12,773 nucleotides of DNA, from assembly GCA_016188575.1 (NCBI GenBank), contig JACPHN010000053.1:1-12773 (forward strand). The letters are read 5' to 3'. Below the pieces are notes generated by a model that worked only from the letters and a program-made list of their open reading frames with translations, did no database searches and was not told where the DNA came from. The position numbers and the translations under genes are program-made. The stretch comes from Candidatus Schekmanbacteria bacterium. Lineage in GTDB: Bacteria > CSSED10-310 > JACPHN01. Below, piece after piece: positions 1 through 8,600 of the stretch (positions within the stretch are counted from its first letter, which is position 1; the number at the start of each line of letters is the position of its first letter).

Positions 1-318
1 CGTCGCTCTTGATTGCCTGATGCTCCCGTGAAACCGCGACCCAGTTGAAATTTCGGATTCGCACCCTGGTCGACTTCTGGCCGGCACAGATGGCCTGATT
101 TTCGCCAGCGGCGAAGCATTGACAACATTCGATTTCACGGCCATCCTGACGCAGCCAAATCGATGCGCAGGCAGAGACCTTCTTGACATGCCAATCTGAG
201 GTCGAAAGCGGTGCTCGTCCGGAATACCGGACGTAGCTCCTGTGACACGTAGCGACGCGTGATGGCCTGGTAATGGGCTCCGCGACGCCTTTCCGTTTCG
301 TTTCCGCCCGTTTATCGC
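1..318. other. Intergenic left flank, no gene recognised
   Basis: I find no convincing coding frame, RNA gene or insertion-sequence end in this stretch. The frames on both strands are short and unlike any family I know. The one clear structure is a perfect 7-base inverted repeat at 216-222 and 227-233 (CGTCCGG, loop AATA, CCGGACG). It has no T-tract after it, so it is not a standard terminator. TTGACA occurs at 119-124 and again at 183-188, but neither has a good -10 box at the right spacing. The stretch may be decayed DNA left when the RHS fragment to its right was cut off from its parent gene. Confidence 0.4.
216..233. repeat. Perfect 7-bp inverted repeat
   Basis: CGTCCGG (216-222) and CCGGACG (227-233) pair perfectly around the loop AATA. 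There is no T-tract downstream and no adjacent recognisable gene. It could be an operator, a remnant of a mobile-element end, or chance in GC-rich DNA. Confidence 0.4.
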
Positions 319-1164
319 GTGTCCCACCTGGCACGCCCAAACGAACGACCCCGCAATTCCGGCGAGAACCGGTTGCATGTTGACCAGCCAGGGGCATTAT
401 CCCCGCCCTCGCCGCCCCAGAAGAACGTCGCTGACAACGCCGAATCCAGCGAAAACGCCACGCGCGGCGGCAGCACGTATCGGCTCATCAGCGATCACCT
501 CGGCAGCGTGCGCCTGGTGGTCGACGCGGCGACCGGGGCGGTGGCGCAGCGAATCGACTACGACGCCTCGGGGCGGGTGCTGCTGGACACGAATCCGGGC
601 TTTCAGCCGTTCGGGTTCGCGGGCGGGCTGTACGACCCGGACACCGGGCTCGTGCGCTTCGGAGCGAGAGATTACGACGCTGAGGTCGGGCGCTGGACGG
701 TTCGCGATCCGATCTTGTTCCGGGGCGGCCAGGCAAACCTGTTCGTGTACGTCCGAAACGACCCTGTCAATCTGACGGATCCGTGGGGACTCGAGGGCTT
801 GTCCGAGTGTCTGGTCAATTACCTGGAATTGGAATTCGACCGCTTTAGCGTAGAGGACGTGGACATCTACGAGGGTTTTCCAGCGTGGTCCAAGCCATTT
901 ATCGATGGGACCGAGCAAGCATTTACACTTGGAGACAACATCTATTTTGGAAAAGAGGAATACAAACCGTTAACCAGGAAGGGCCTGGAACTTATTGTGC
1001 ACGAGCTGCATCACGTTGAGCAGTATGCGATCCTTGGAAAGGTCGGTTTTCTACGTGAATACTTGAAGCAACGGTCAGACGCGAAGAAGCAGGGTAACAA
1101 TCCAGACGAAATACCGATTGGGAAGGAGGCAGACTCGAGGGCAGAAAAAATAAGAACGACATAA
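319..1164 (+). CDS. Orphan RHS core fragment with C-terminal HExxH metallopeptidase toxin domain
   Basis: This is the 3' end of an RHS-repeat gene. Residues about 52-157 (counted from GTG 319) match the end of the RHS core: [16 protein letters not shown], then [25 protein letters not shown], and the closing DPWG at 154-157, after which RHS C-termini diverge. The C-terminal domain, about 124 residues, has HELHH at 228-232 (an HExxH zinc site) and a candidate third ligand Glu270 in KEADSRAE, similar to short metallopeptidase toxins of polymorphic toxin systems. RHS proteins are normally far longer, with a signal or secretion N-terminus and many YD repeats. None of that is present, and residues 1-50 do not look like RHS sequence, so this is probably a displaced or truncated cassette. 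The 319 start has no clear ribosome site and is doubtful. The toxin role is inferred from family architecture. Confidence 0.75.
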   Translation: MSHLARPNERPRNSGENRLHVDQPGALSPPSPPQKNVADNAESSENATRGGSTYRLISDHLGSVRLVVDAATGAVAQRIDYDASGRVLLDTNPGFQPFGFAGGLYDPDTGLVRFGARDYDAEVGRWTVRDPILFRGGQANLFVYVRNDPVNLTDPWGLEGLSECLVNYLELEFDRFSVEDVDIYEGFPAWSKPFIDGTEQAFTLGDNIYFGKEEYKPLTRKGLELIVHELHHVEQYAILGKVGFLREYLKQRSDAKKQGNNPDEIPIGKEADSRAEKIRTT

Positions 1165-1182
1165 ACAAAGAATTCAAGACAG

Positions 1183-1419
1183 ATGGACCGTGCGGCTGCA
1201 AATAAGGCATTTTGGGCGATCACGGTGCTATTTATAATGCTAATCACATCAAGCTGCACTCCTGTAGCTTTCTTAATCATTCACCGCGGGAAAAAGCCTG
1301 GAGAAAAATCAGAAATATACGTCGAGCTAAGAAAAATCCCGTCAGAAAAAAACAGAAATGTTCTTATCTATGGGGATAGAATTACAACTGGACATTTATC
1401 TATACGAATGCAAGTATAG
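1183..1419 (+). CDS. Small membrane or lipoprotein-like protein after the RHS toxin, candidate immunity protein
   Basis: The frame encodes 78 residues and starts 18 bases after the RHS stop. The N-terminus has a hydrophobic stretch (WAITVLFIMLITSSC, residues 11-25) ending in Cys25, which looks like a lipoprotein signal with a non-ideal lipobox. A second hydrophobic run, VAFLII, follows. The DNA is clearly AT-richer than the flanking genes, as is common for toxin/immunity cassettes acquired by transfer. A gene directly behind an RHS C-terminal toxin is usually its immunity gene, and an exported lipoprotein would suit protection against a periplasmic protease; both are inferences. I see no strong Shine-Dalgarno site. 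The frame ends early and another open frame overlaps its end, so it may be the first half of a frameshifted gene. Confidence 0.4.
   Translation: MDRAAANKAFWAITVLFIMLITSSCTPVAFLIIHRGKKPGEKSEIYVELRKIPSEKNRNVLIYGDRITTGHLSIRMQV
1346..1352 (+). other. A7 homopolymer, candidate frameshift site
   Basis: Seven consecutive A lie at the point where the 1183 frame (ending at 1419) and the +2 frame (open from 1331, running to 1801) are both open. A single-base length change or ribosomal slippage here would join them into one protein of roughly 200 residues. The sequence alone cannot separate mutation, programmed slippage and two independent genes. Confidence 0.3.
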
Positions 1420-1801
1420 GCATCCTGCATGCTTGTATAAATTGGATATAGCATCGCAAGGTCTAGTAATACTGGATTCCATTGTAGATAGGATTATGTG
1501 CACGGAAGACGAGTACACGATAGAGGACTTGCTGAAAATAATTTATATCCTTTCCTGGGACTTCCCGGAAATCGCGGACAGTCATGAAGTAGCGGATTTG
1601 ATACCCAAGGTTTGCGGCATGCCCGACGGATCGGCCAAGCTTGGCGGTGCAGAATACCTGCAACAGATTGTCACCGGAAAGCGCTGGGACGGTCTGCCGT
1701 GCTACCACGCCACGTACTCTGACTGTGCCAGCCACCCCGCGGTCTATCCTTGTCCAAGTCCCGCGAGCCGGCCTGGCCCGGCGGCGGGGGCGGGACCTTG
1801 A
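1358..1801 (+). CDS. Hypothetical protein, second frame of the putative immunity locus
   Basis: This +2 frame is open from 1331 and has its first ATG at 1358, overlapping the end of the preceding small frame. Residues up to about 95 look like a real protein, with amphipathic segments such as EDEYTIEDLLKIIYILSWDF. The last 40 or so residues are rich in Pro, Ala and Gly and coincide with a sharp rise in GC, so the true 3' end may have been lost at a junction near 1690-1740. A run of seven A at 1346-1352 lies where this frame and the 1183 frame are both open, so one ancestral gene split by a slippage frameshift is plausible. I do not recognise the family. Translation is uncertain because no ribosome site precedes 1358. 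Confidence 0.4.
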   Translation: MFLSMGIELQLDIYLYECKYRHPACLYKLDIASQGLVILDSIVDRIMCTEDEYTIEDLLKIIYILSWDFPEIADSHEVADLIPKVCGMPDGSAKLGGAEYLQQIVTGKRWDGLPCYHATYSDCASHPAVYPCPSPASRPGPAAGAGP

Positions 1802-1961
1802 GCGCGCCGCCGCGTCGCTACGGATTTCTTTTCCGTCGCTCCGCCGGATGGGTCCAGCCCCGATCGCAGGCTGGATGCCAGCGCCTGCCTCGCGCCAGGA
1901 CGGCGGGAGGCGCCGTCGCGTCGGCGTCGAACAGGCGGAGGATTCGGCACCCATCGCGGCG

Positions 1962-1990
1962 TTGACATGCTCCCGGCTCCGCAGTATCAA
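1962..1990 (+). promoter_or_regulatory. Sigma-70-like promoter candidate for the 2044 gene block
   Basis: A perfect -35 box TTGACA (1962-1967) is followed after exactly 17 bases by TATCAA (1985-1990), which matches the -10 consensus TATAAT at four of six positions. It lies about 50 bases upstream of the GTG start at 2044, in a stretch with no coding frame I trust. It is the best promoter candidate in the window. Confidence 0.45.
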
Positions 1991-2030
1991 TGGGCACAGG
2001 TTGAGCTTGGGGAGGAGAGGAAACAAGATA

Positions 2031-2036
2031 AGGAGG
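2031..2036 (+). promoter_or_regulatory. Shine-Dalgarno site fixing the GTG start at 2044
   Basis: AGGAGG sits 7 bases before the GTG at 2044. The match is perfect and the spacing close to ideal, so this decides the start in favour of GTG over the internal ATG at 2089. Confidence 0.7.
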
Positions 2037-2043
2037 CTGGACA

Positions 2044-2364
2044 GTGGCCGGGGGCCTGAAATCCGCGTGGGAAATCGCGCTCGAGAAGATGGGCGACAAC
2101 GCGCCGCAGGCGGGCGGGGACCTGGATGATGCCGTAAAGGAACGCATTGGCGAGATTCGGCGGCAGCACCAGGCGAAGATCGCCGAGCTCGAAATCATGC
2201 ACCAGAGCAAGGTCAAGGCGCTCATCGATCGCGTCCCTCCCGCGGAGCTTGCGGCCAAGCGCGACCAGCTCGACGGGGAGCTGCGTGCGCGGAAAGCCGA
2301 GGCGGCGAACGACATGGAACGTAAGATTCGCGAAGCGCGCGCCACGAACCGCGGCAGTCGCTGA
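2044..2364 (+). CDS. Small charged helical (coiled-coil) hypothetical protein
   Basis: The product has 106 residues and starts at GTG 2044, supported by a perfect AGGAGG 7 bases upstream. The N-terminus GGLKSAWEIALEKMG is a short amphipathic segment. Residues about 28-100 are almost entirely Lys, Arg, Glu and Ala helix with heptad-like spacing (for example EIRRQHQAKIAELEIMHQSK), broken once near VPP at 64-66. I see no signal peptide, membrane segment or catalytic motif, so it is probably a cytoplasmic coiled-coil or helical-hairpin protein. I have an impression of similar small proteins in deltaproteobacterial-type genomes but cannot name a family. It begins a run of genes: the amidohydrolase-like gene starts 11 bases after its stop. 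The function is unknown. Confidence 0.75.
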   Translation: MAGGLKSAWEIALEKMGDNAPQAGGDLDDAVKERIGEIRRQHQAKIAELEIMHQSKVKALIDRVPPAELAAKRDQLDGELRARKAEAANDMERKIREARATNRGSR

Positions 2365-2375
2365 TTGGTCGGCTC

Positions 2376-3257
2376 GTGCAGGCTCGTTACCCCGTAGTTG
2401 ATGCGTTTGCGCAAATTCATCCAGCGCTTCGCCTCTTTGGCCGTCCCGCCAGCGCCGACGTCTTGCTCGCGGAGATGGACCGCGCCAAGGTCGACCAGGC
2501 CGTCCTCGCCGCGCTCCCGGTGGCGCCGGAGGGAAAGGGAGAGGCCAGCGCCGGAAAAGGCTGGGAGCGGGGAGATTACCACAGGCGGTTCAACGACTAC
2601 ACCGCGGAGACCGTCAGCGGGAACCACCGGCGGTTCCTGGGGCTGGGCACGGTGCATCCGCGCATGCTCGGCGCCGCCGATGAAGTCGCCCGTATTGCGC
2701 GCGACCTCAAGCTTTGCGGCCTTTACGTCAACCACGTTATCCAGGGCCTGCCCGGCAGGGACGAGTCGGTCGCTGCGCTGTGCAAACAGGCGGGCCGTCT
2801 CGGACTATACGTGGCGGTGCACGGAGTGCCGGCGCTGGGCGCGGGAGCTCCCGACGACGTCATGTGGCTCGCTCTGCAGTGCCCCGAAACGCGCTTCGTG
2901 CTGTTGCAGATGGGCGGTCATCGGTTTCCCGACATTCTCCTGCCGGCGCGCGTCCAAAAACGCTATGCGGCTGCCGGCGTGCTCAGCAACTTGTACTACG
3001 ACCTCGGCCCGACGCCGGCGTTTTTTCGCGGCGGACCATACTGGGAACATCTCGTATGGATCATCCGCGAAGTGGGGCCCGATCGCTTCGTTTACAGCTC
3101 CTGTTTTCCGGACGGGGAGATGGGGGCGTGCCTGCGGGCACTGGACACGCTGAGCTTGACCGACTCGGAGCGCGGCCGCATTCTGGCTGGTAACATGCTC
3201 GACCTGGTATCGTCCAAGTGGAAGGGTGGCCCTCAAGGGAGGTTGGCGGCTCAATGA
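2376..3257 (+). CDS. Amidohydrolase-2 family protein with a degenerate metal site
   Basis: The product has 293 residues and the pattern of the amidohydrolase-2 (COG2159-like) TIM-barrel family: an N-terminal VVDAFAQIHP strand, YVAVHG (His149), a GGH turn (His182), the strand FVYSSCFP (238-245), and a closing GN (272-273) before the last helix. Active members normally have HxH on the first strand and an Asp in a GSDYP-like motif. Here these are Phe11-Ala-Gln13 and Ser-Cys243-Phe-Pro, so three usual ligands are missing. The fold is probably kept while normal hydrolase or decarboxylase chemistry is lost or changed. No strong ribosome site precedes GTG 2376. The gene overlaps the FHA gene by four bases (ATGA at 3254-3257), implying translational coupling. 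The substrate is unknown. Confidence 0.82.
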   Translation: MQARYPVVDAFAQIHPALRLFGRPASADVLLAEMDRAKVDQAVLAALPVAPEGKGEASAGKGWERGDYHRRFNDYTAETVSGNHRRFLGLGTVHPRMLGAADEVARIARDLKLCGLYVNHVIQGLPGRDESVAALCKQAGRLGLYVAVHGVPALGAGAPDDVMWLALQCPETRFVLLQMGGHRFPDILLPARVQKRYAAAGVLSNLYYDLGPTPAFFRGGPYWEHLVWIIREVGPDRFVYSSCFPDGEMGACLRALDTLSLTDSERGRILAGNMLDLVSSKWKGGPQGRLAAQ

Positions 3258-4645
3258 GACTGATCATCGATCTCAAGACAGTCCTGGAAGATCTCGAGCT
3301 CCCCGAATACCACTTCGAGTTCGATCGCGAGGAAATCGTTATCGGGCGGGGTGAGGCCTGCCAGGTGGTGCTGCCGTCCAAGTCCGTTTCCAGCAAGCAT
3401 ACGGTCATCCAACGCCGCTCGAACTACTTTTTCATCGTCGACCTGGAGAGCACGAACGGCACGTACGTCAACGGCGAGCGGCTCAAGCCGCACGAAAAGG
3501 TCCGGCTGAAGGACAATGATGTAATCAAGATCGCGGGCTACGTGGCGACCATTGGTATTGAGCTGTCCGCCGAGCCGGAGAACGCGTACGAAAAAACGAT
3601 GCTTGCTCCTGAGCTTCAGGAGATACAGGAGCAGTTGCGACAACAGTTCGGGGCGGCATTTGGCACGCCGGAGCCGGAACAGACCGCACCGGCGGGACCG
3701 CCCGAGACCGACAGCGCGCCACCTGCGGCGGAGACGGCGCCGGAGCCAGCCGGCCCCGTAGATCCCATGGCTCGGTATCTGACGCTGCGGGAAAGCTCCG
3801 CGGGTTCGGGCGTGGCCATCGCGGTCATCTTCGGCCTGCTGGCACTCGCAAGCCTTGTCATCGGCGGCACCACGGTGCTGATGACACTCGGAGTCGTGAC
3901 GGCTCCGGCCTTTCTTCAGCCGCTTCTGCTGTCCATGGGAGACGCGAAGAACATCGAAGGAATCACGAACGGAGCTGACGGCGGGCAATCCGGAACACCG
4001 AGAGCCGTGCCGCCGACGCCGGCGCCCTCGCCGACAACGGTGCCAACCGCGGTCGAGCGCACCGCGGCCGAGCTCGCCAGCTACTTCGAGCTTGGCGCTC
4101 GCCTCGGGGTCGCCAATGGGATGCTTGTCGCCGACGAACGCGCGACCGTGGAAGGTACGGCGGTGGCTTTCAGGCGCGATCGCGACCTTAATCGCGCCTG
4201 CGTCAAGGAGCTCACGGCGGCGCTGGCCGTGGCCACCGACATGGGACTCGACCGGGCGCTCCTGGCGGCGATCGCGGCCGTGCGCGATCGCTATCGCGGG
4301 GTGGCGACCACCGAGGCCCTGGATCGGTCGCTCCTGGACAAGGTCCTGGATGAGCTGCACGCGACGTTTGCCACCGAGCTTGGTCCCGAGATGGCGTGGC
4401 ACTTTGCGGCAGGGCGGCAAGCGGCGGTCTATTATCAGCTTACGACGTCGCCAGTCGAGCACGTAGAGCTCATAGGCTTCGCCGCACTCGCCGGGCAAGT
4501 GCCAAGGGACCTGCATGAGGAGGCGAAAACAGCAGTCGACAGACTGGCGTCCGTCGAGCATGTGCAGTTGAATGCCAGCCAGCGCCAGCAAGTTGCGCAG
4601 ACCGCCCAGGAGCTCCTGCGGGCTCTCGGCGGGGCGGGGACCTGA
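3254..4645 (+). CDS. FHA-domain membrane protein
   Basis: The product has 463 residues. Residues about 27-97 are a forkhead-associated domain, a phosphothreonine-binding module, with GRG (31-33), SSKH (46-49), STNGTYVNG (66-74) and KDNDVIKI (87-93). A Pro/Ala/Glu-rich linker (138-172) leads to one hydrophobic segment (about 184-216), then a second Pro-rich linker (249-266) and a helical C-terminal region (267-463) that I cannot assign. The likely layout is a cytoplasmic FHA domain with the C-terminus across the inner membrane. I chose ATG 3254 because it overlaps the upstream stop (ATGA) and follows GGAGG at 3238-3242; a GTG at 3218 would add 12 unlikely residues. It probably senses a Ser/Thr-kinase-phosphorylated partner, but no kinase or phosphatase gene lies in the window. 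Confidence 0.88.
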   Translation: MRLIIDLKTVLEDLELPEYHFEFDREEIVIGRGEACQVVLPSKSVSSKHTVIQRRSNYFFIVDLESTNGTYVNGERLKPHEKVRLKDNDVIKIAGYVATIGIELSAEPENAYEKTMLAPELQEIQEQLRQQFGAAFGTPEPEQTAPAGPPETDSAPPAAETAPEPAGPVDPMARYLTLRESSAGSGVAIAVIFGLLALASLVIGGTTVLMTLGVVTAPAFLQPLLLSMGDAKNIEGITNGADGGQSGTPRAVPPTPAPSPTTVPTAVERTAAELASYFELGARLGVANGMLVADERATVEGTAVAFRRDRDLNRACVKELTAALAVATDMGLDRALLAAIAAVRDRYRGVATTEALDRSLLDKVLDELHATFATELGPEMAWHFAAGRQAAVYYQLTTSPVEHVELIGFAALAGQVPRDLHEEAKTAVDRLASVEHVQLNASQRQQVAQTAQELLRALGGAGT

Positions 4646-4661
4646 ACCAGATGGGAACGCC

Positions 4662-5093
4662 ATGATCCTTCATGAGAATCCGAGCGACGCCGAGCTCCGG
4701 CGAATCCTGGCGAAGTCCATGACGATTGCGGTTGTGGGCTGCTCGGACCGCGAGGAGCGGGACAGCTATCGCATCGCGCGGTTCTTGCAGGAGCGCGGGC
4801 ATCGCATTGTGCCGATCAACCCCTCGTGCTCCTCGATACTTGGTGAGCCGTGCTATGCGCGCCTCGACCTCGTGCCTTCGGATCGCAGAATCGACATGAT
4901 AAACGTTTTTCGGAAACCGAAGTTTGTCTACCAGCATCTCGGTGAGGCCATCGCTCGCGGCGTCGCCGTGGCCTGGCTGCAACTCGATGTGATTGACCAC
5001 GACGCGGCGCAGATGGCCGTGGCCGCGGGGTGCACGGTGATCATGGACCGGTGCGTTGCAATCGAGTACCGCAGGCTGTTTCCCAGCTCATAG
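4662..5093 (+). CDS. CoA-binding domain (YccU-like) protein
   Basis: The product has 143 residues, the usual size of single-domain CoA-binding Rossmann proteins. Visible motifs are IAVVGCS (22-28), the nucleotide-binding loop after the first strand; RIVPINP (48-54); GEPCYARL (61-68); DMINVFRKP (78-86); AWLQLDV (104-110); and IMDRCVAIEYRRL (127-139) near the end, all in the order typical of the family. These proteins resemble the N-terminal CoA-binding domain of succinyl-CoA synthetase alpha. Their cellular role is poorly known and no catalysis should be assumed. ATG 4662 was preferred to the earlier in-frame ATG at 4572 because it avoids a long overlap with the FHA gene and fits the family N-terminus. 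The ribosome site is weak. The heptose gene follows 27 bases after the stop. Confidence 0.9.
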   Translation: MILHENPSDAELRRILAKSMTIAVVGCSDREERDSYRIARFLQERGHRIVPINPSCSSILGEPCYARLDLVPSDRRIDMINVFRKPKFVYQHLGEAIARGVAVAWLQLDVIDHDAAQMAVAAGCTVIMDRCVAIEYRRLFPSS

Positions 5094-5120
5094 CGAACGG
5101 AGCTTGGCGGGGAAAGCGCC

Positions 5121-5612
5121 ATGAGGATCTTGCCGCATTGTGACGACTTTGCCGTTGAGCGCGCGCGCCTAAGAAGGGCCGGGCGGCGGCTGGTATTTAC
5201 CAACGGCTGCTTTGACCTGCTGCACGTCGGGCATGTGCGCTACCTGCGGGAAGCGAGGGCCCTCGGCGATTGCCTGCTCGTTGCGGTGAACGCCGACGAA
5301 ACCGTGCGCGCGCTCAAAGGACCGGCGCGGCCGCTCAATCCCCTGGCTGCTCGCCTCGAAGTGCTCGCCGCGCTGAGCTGCGTCGATTACGTGATGCCGT
5401 TTTTCGAGGAAACGCCAACCAAGGTCATCGCGGCGATCGTCCCGGACGTCCTCGTCAAGGGCGGTGACTGGCCGGTGCACCTGATTGCCGGCAGGGAGAT
5501 CGTCGAAGCTGCGGGAGGTATCGTCATGAGCCTGAGCCTCTCACCCGGTGTCTCCACGACGGCGCTGATCAGCCGTGCCGTCGCTCCCAACCACTCAGGA
5601 CCTTGCAGCTAA
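5121..5612 (+). CDS. rfaE2: D-glycero-beta-D-manno-heptose 1-phosphate adenylyltransferase
   Basis: The product has 163 residues. It is the stand-alone form of the cytidylyltransferase-like domain that forms the C-terminal half of E. coli HldE, and makes ADP-heptose from heptose 1-phosphate and ATP for the lipopolysaccharide inner core. [13 protein letters not shown] (26-38) carries the HxGH nucleotidyltransferase motif (His35, His38). RLEVLAAL, then VLVKGGDW and VSTTALI are the other family landmarks; KGGDY is the more common form of the second. No sugar-kinase domain is attached, so the kinase half (rfaE1/hldA) must be encoded elsewhere. The gene starts at ATG 5121, and its stop lies about 50 bases before the preferred Mfd start. 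The Mfd frame itself is open across the overlap. Confidence 0.93.
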   Translation: MRILPHCDDFAVERARLRRAGRRLVFTNGCFDLLHVGHVRYLREARALGDCLLVAVNADETVRALKGPARPLNPLAARLEVLAALSCVDYVMPFFEETPTKVIAAIVPDVLVKGGDWPVHLIAGREIVEAAGGIVMSLSLSPGVSTTALISRAVAPNHSGPCS

Positions 5613-5662
5613 CGGGCGCCGCCTTGCCGAATCTCTCCCCCTGGGAACAAGGCAATCAACAA

Positions 5663-8600
5663 GTGACCTTGTTGCGGTCGAATCCGGCGCGCACCGTCGC
5701 GCGCCTGCTCGAGCTCTGCGCCCGCACTCCCGCATACTCCAGCGTCGTTGCTCAGCTCGAGGCCGGAGAGACTGACCTCTCTGTGCATGGCACGTGGGGG
5801 CTTTTTTCCGCGCTCGTCATCGACAGCTTGCGCCGGCGATCCACTGCGCCGATGCTGGTAGTATGCGCCACGGAAGCGGCGACGAGCCTCCTGCTCAGGA
5901 ACCTCTCGACGCTGGCTCAGCCCCAGAGCGCCCCGACCGACACGGAAGATGGCAATCCCCGCTACCGGCCCAACGAGCTCATCGACGAAGCGGGCGGCGC
6001 ACCCAAGATCTACGCCTCATTCCCCTCCACCGACGTGCTGCCCTATGACGAGTTGCCGCCCTCCATGGACCGCATCGGGCAGCGGCACAAGGTCTTGCAC
6101 GGGCTCGCGACCGGCCGTCAGCCGGCGGTTGTGGCCTCCGTCGACGCGCTGCTGAGCAGAGTGCTGCCCCGGGATCTGCTGGCGTCTTCCGTGATCGACC
6201 TCGAGCTCTTCCAGGAGATCGACCGCGACGACTTGCTCGGCCGTTTGCACCGCCTCGGGTATCGACGCACTGCCATGGTGCACGATCCCGGTGAGATGGC
6301 GCTTCGCGGCGGGATCGTCGATATCTTCCCCGCAGGCGCGCGCAATCCCCTGCGCCTGGAGCTTTTCGGGGATCAACTCGAGAGTCTTCGCGAGTTCGAC
6401 ATCGGCTCTCAGCGGTCGCTGGTTACCCTGATGCATGCGCGCGTATTCCCGACCCGCGACATCGTGTATGTGCCGGAGCTCAAGAAAGAGGCGCGCCGGA
6501 ACCTGTTGCGCCTGGCGCGCAACGAAGGGCGGGACCCCGCCGCCATCGAGCCGATCCAGGAGCGGTTCGATCGCATGGAGTATTTCCCCGGCATCGAGCG
6601 CTATTTCTCGGTGCTGTGCCCGGCGTCGGCGACGCTCTTCAATTATTTGGCCGACGAGTCAACCATCGTCGTTTGCGACTGGGATCGCGTGCGCAAGCGT
6701 CTTCAGGAGCAAGACGAGGTGGTCGCCCGCGAGTCGCAGGCGGTGCGATCAGAAGGTGCTTTGGTGCCTGGACCTGCGGAGCTCTTCATGGATGCAGCGG
6801 AGCTCGCGGCCCAGTTGGAGTCGCGAAGAACGATTCGCACCACCCTGTTCGACCTTGAACGCGACCGCCGCGCGCACCACGTCACCTGCGACTTGCGATC
6901 CGTTCCGGTCTACAAGGGGAAGCTCGATACCCTCCTGGCGCTCTTGCCAGAGAAGCTCGCTGCCGGACGCACCGTGTTTCTGCTCGCCAATGCCCAGGCA
7001 GAGCTCAATTTGCTGAGTGAGCGGTTGCGCGAGCCGGCGATGCGCGAGCTCTTGCCGGACGAGATGCTCGGAGATCGCCTCGTCATCGACCTTCTCGACC
7101 TCACTGAAGGCGTCGAAATCCCGGACGCGGACGCCGTCATCATCACCGAGCGGGAGCTTTTTGGCGAGCACGAACCGCAACGGCGGCGCCGCCGTCCGTC
7201 TCCGGAGGCGCTGCTCCAGCAGCTCAACGAGCTCCACCCCAACGATTACGCTGTGCACGTGGATCACGGAATCGGGCGGTATGAAGGACTGGTGGAGCTG
7301 TGTGTCGACGGCATTCGCGAGGACTACGTCCTGTTGCGTTACGCGGATAACCACAAGCTCTATGTTCCCGTCGACAAGCTGGAGCTGATCAAGCGCTACC
7401 GCTCCGCGGAGGCCGGCGCTGAAATCCAGTTGGACCGCCTCGGCGGCAAGAACTGGGGCAAGACCAAGAGCAAGGTGAGGAAGGAGCTGCGCGACCTGGC
7501 CGAGGAGCTGCTGCGCACTTCGGCTCGTCGCGCCGCGGCAACCGGCTTCGCCTTCGACGAGGACGATCACTTGCAACGGGAGCTCGAGGCAACGTTTCCA
7601 TATCGCGAGACCCGCGATCAGCTTGCCGCGATCGAGGACGTAAAGGCCGACCTCATGTCGCTCAAGCCGATGGACAGACTCGTCTGCGGCGATGCCGGCT
7701 TCGGCAAGACGGAGGTGGCGCTGCGAGCGGCGTTCAAGGTGGCGAGCCAGGGCAAGCAGGTCGCCTTTATCTGCCCCACGACGATTCTCGCGCAGCAGCA
7801 CTACGAAACGCTAACCGAGCGCTTTGCCTCGTTTCCGATGAGGATTGCGCTCCTGTCCCGATTTCAGAGCCCCGGAGAGCTCCGGAGCGCGGTTCGCGAC
7901 CTGGCTGCAGGCAATGTCGACATTGCTGTCGGCACCCATCGCCTGCTGCAGGCTGACGTTTCGTTTCGGTCGCTCGGCCTGGTCGTGATCGACGAAGAGC
8001 ACCGATTCGGGGTCGGCCACAAGGAGAAGCTGAAGCAACTGCGCGCGACTGTCGACGTCCTGGCCCTGACGGCAACGCCGATTCCGCGCACCTTGCACAT
8101 GTCACTCCTCGGACTGCGCGACATCAGCGTCATCCAGACGCCGCCCGCGGATCGCTTGCCGATTCACACGAGAATAGCGGAATTCTCGCCTGAGCTGGTG
8201 CGTGAGGCGACAATGGCAGAGCTTGATCGCGCCGGACAGGTCTTTTTCGTCCACAATCGCGTGCAATCGATCGATGCGGTGGCTGCGTACCTCGGACGAC
8301 TGATTCCAGAAGCAAAGATCGCGGTCGCCCACGGCCAGATGCGCTCGGCGGACCTGGAACGCGTCATGCTCGAGTTCTACCGGCGCCGGCACAACGTCCT
8401 GGTGTGCACGAGCATCATCGAGAGCGGCCTGGACGTGCCACTGGCGAACACGATCTTGATCAATCGCGCCGATCGCTTTGGGCTGGCACAGCTCTACCAG
8501 CTCCGCGGTCGCGTTGGACGCGAGAAACGCAAGGCCTATGCGTATCTGCTGGTGAGCGGCCACGACGCTCTGACGGAAGTTTCGCAAAAGCGCCTAAAGG

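Noticed and set aside
119-148. Promoter in front of the RHS fragment
   Set aside because: TTGACA is present at 119-124 but nothing like a -10 box follows at 16-18 bases.
1818-2735. 305-residue open frame on the minus strand
   Set aside because: It crosses the promoter region, the 106-residue gene and part of the amidohydrolase gene. Its composition is typical of a GC-rich shadow and I see no family motif.
3251-4663. 470-residue open frame on the minus strand
   Set aside because: It is the antisense shadow of the FHA gene, rich in Arg and His without motifs. The + frame has a clear FHA domain.
6749-7801. 350-residue open frame on the minus strand
   Set aside because: It lies wholly inside mfd, whose motifs are intact on the + strand.
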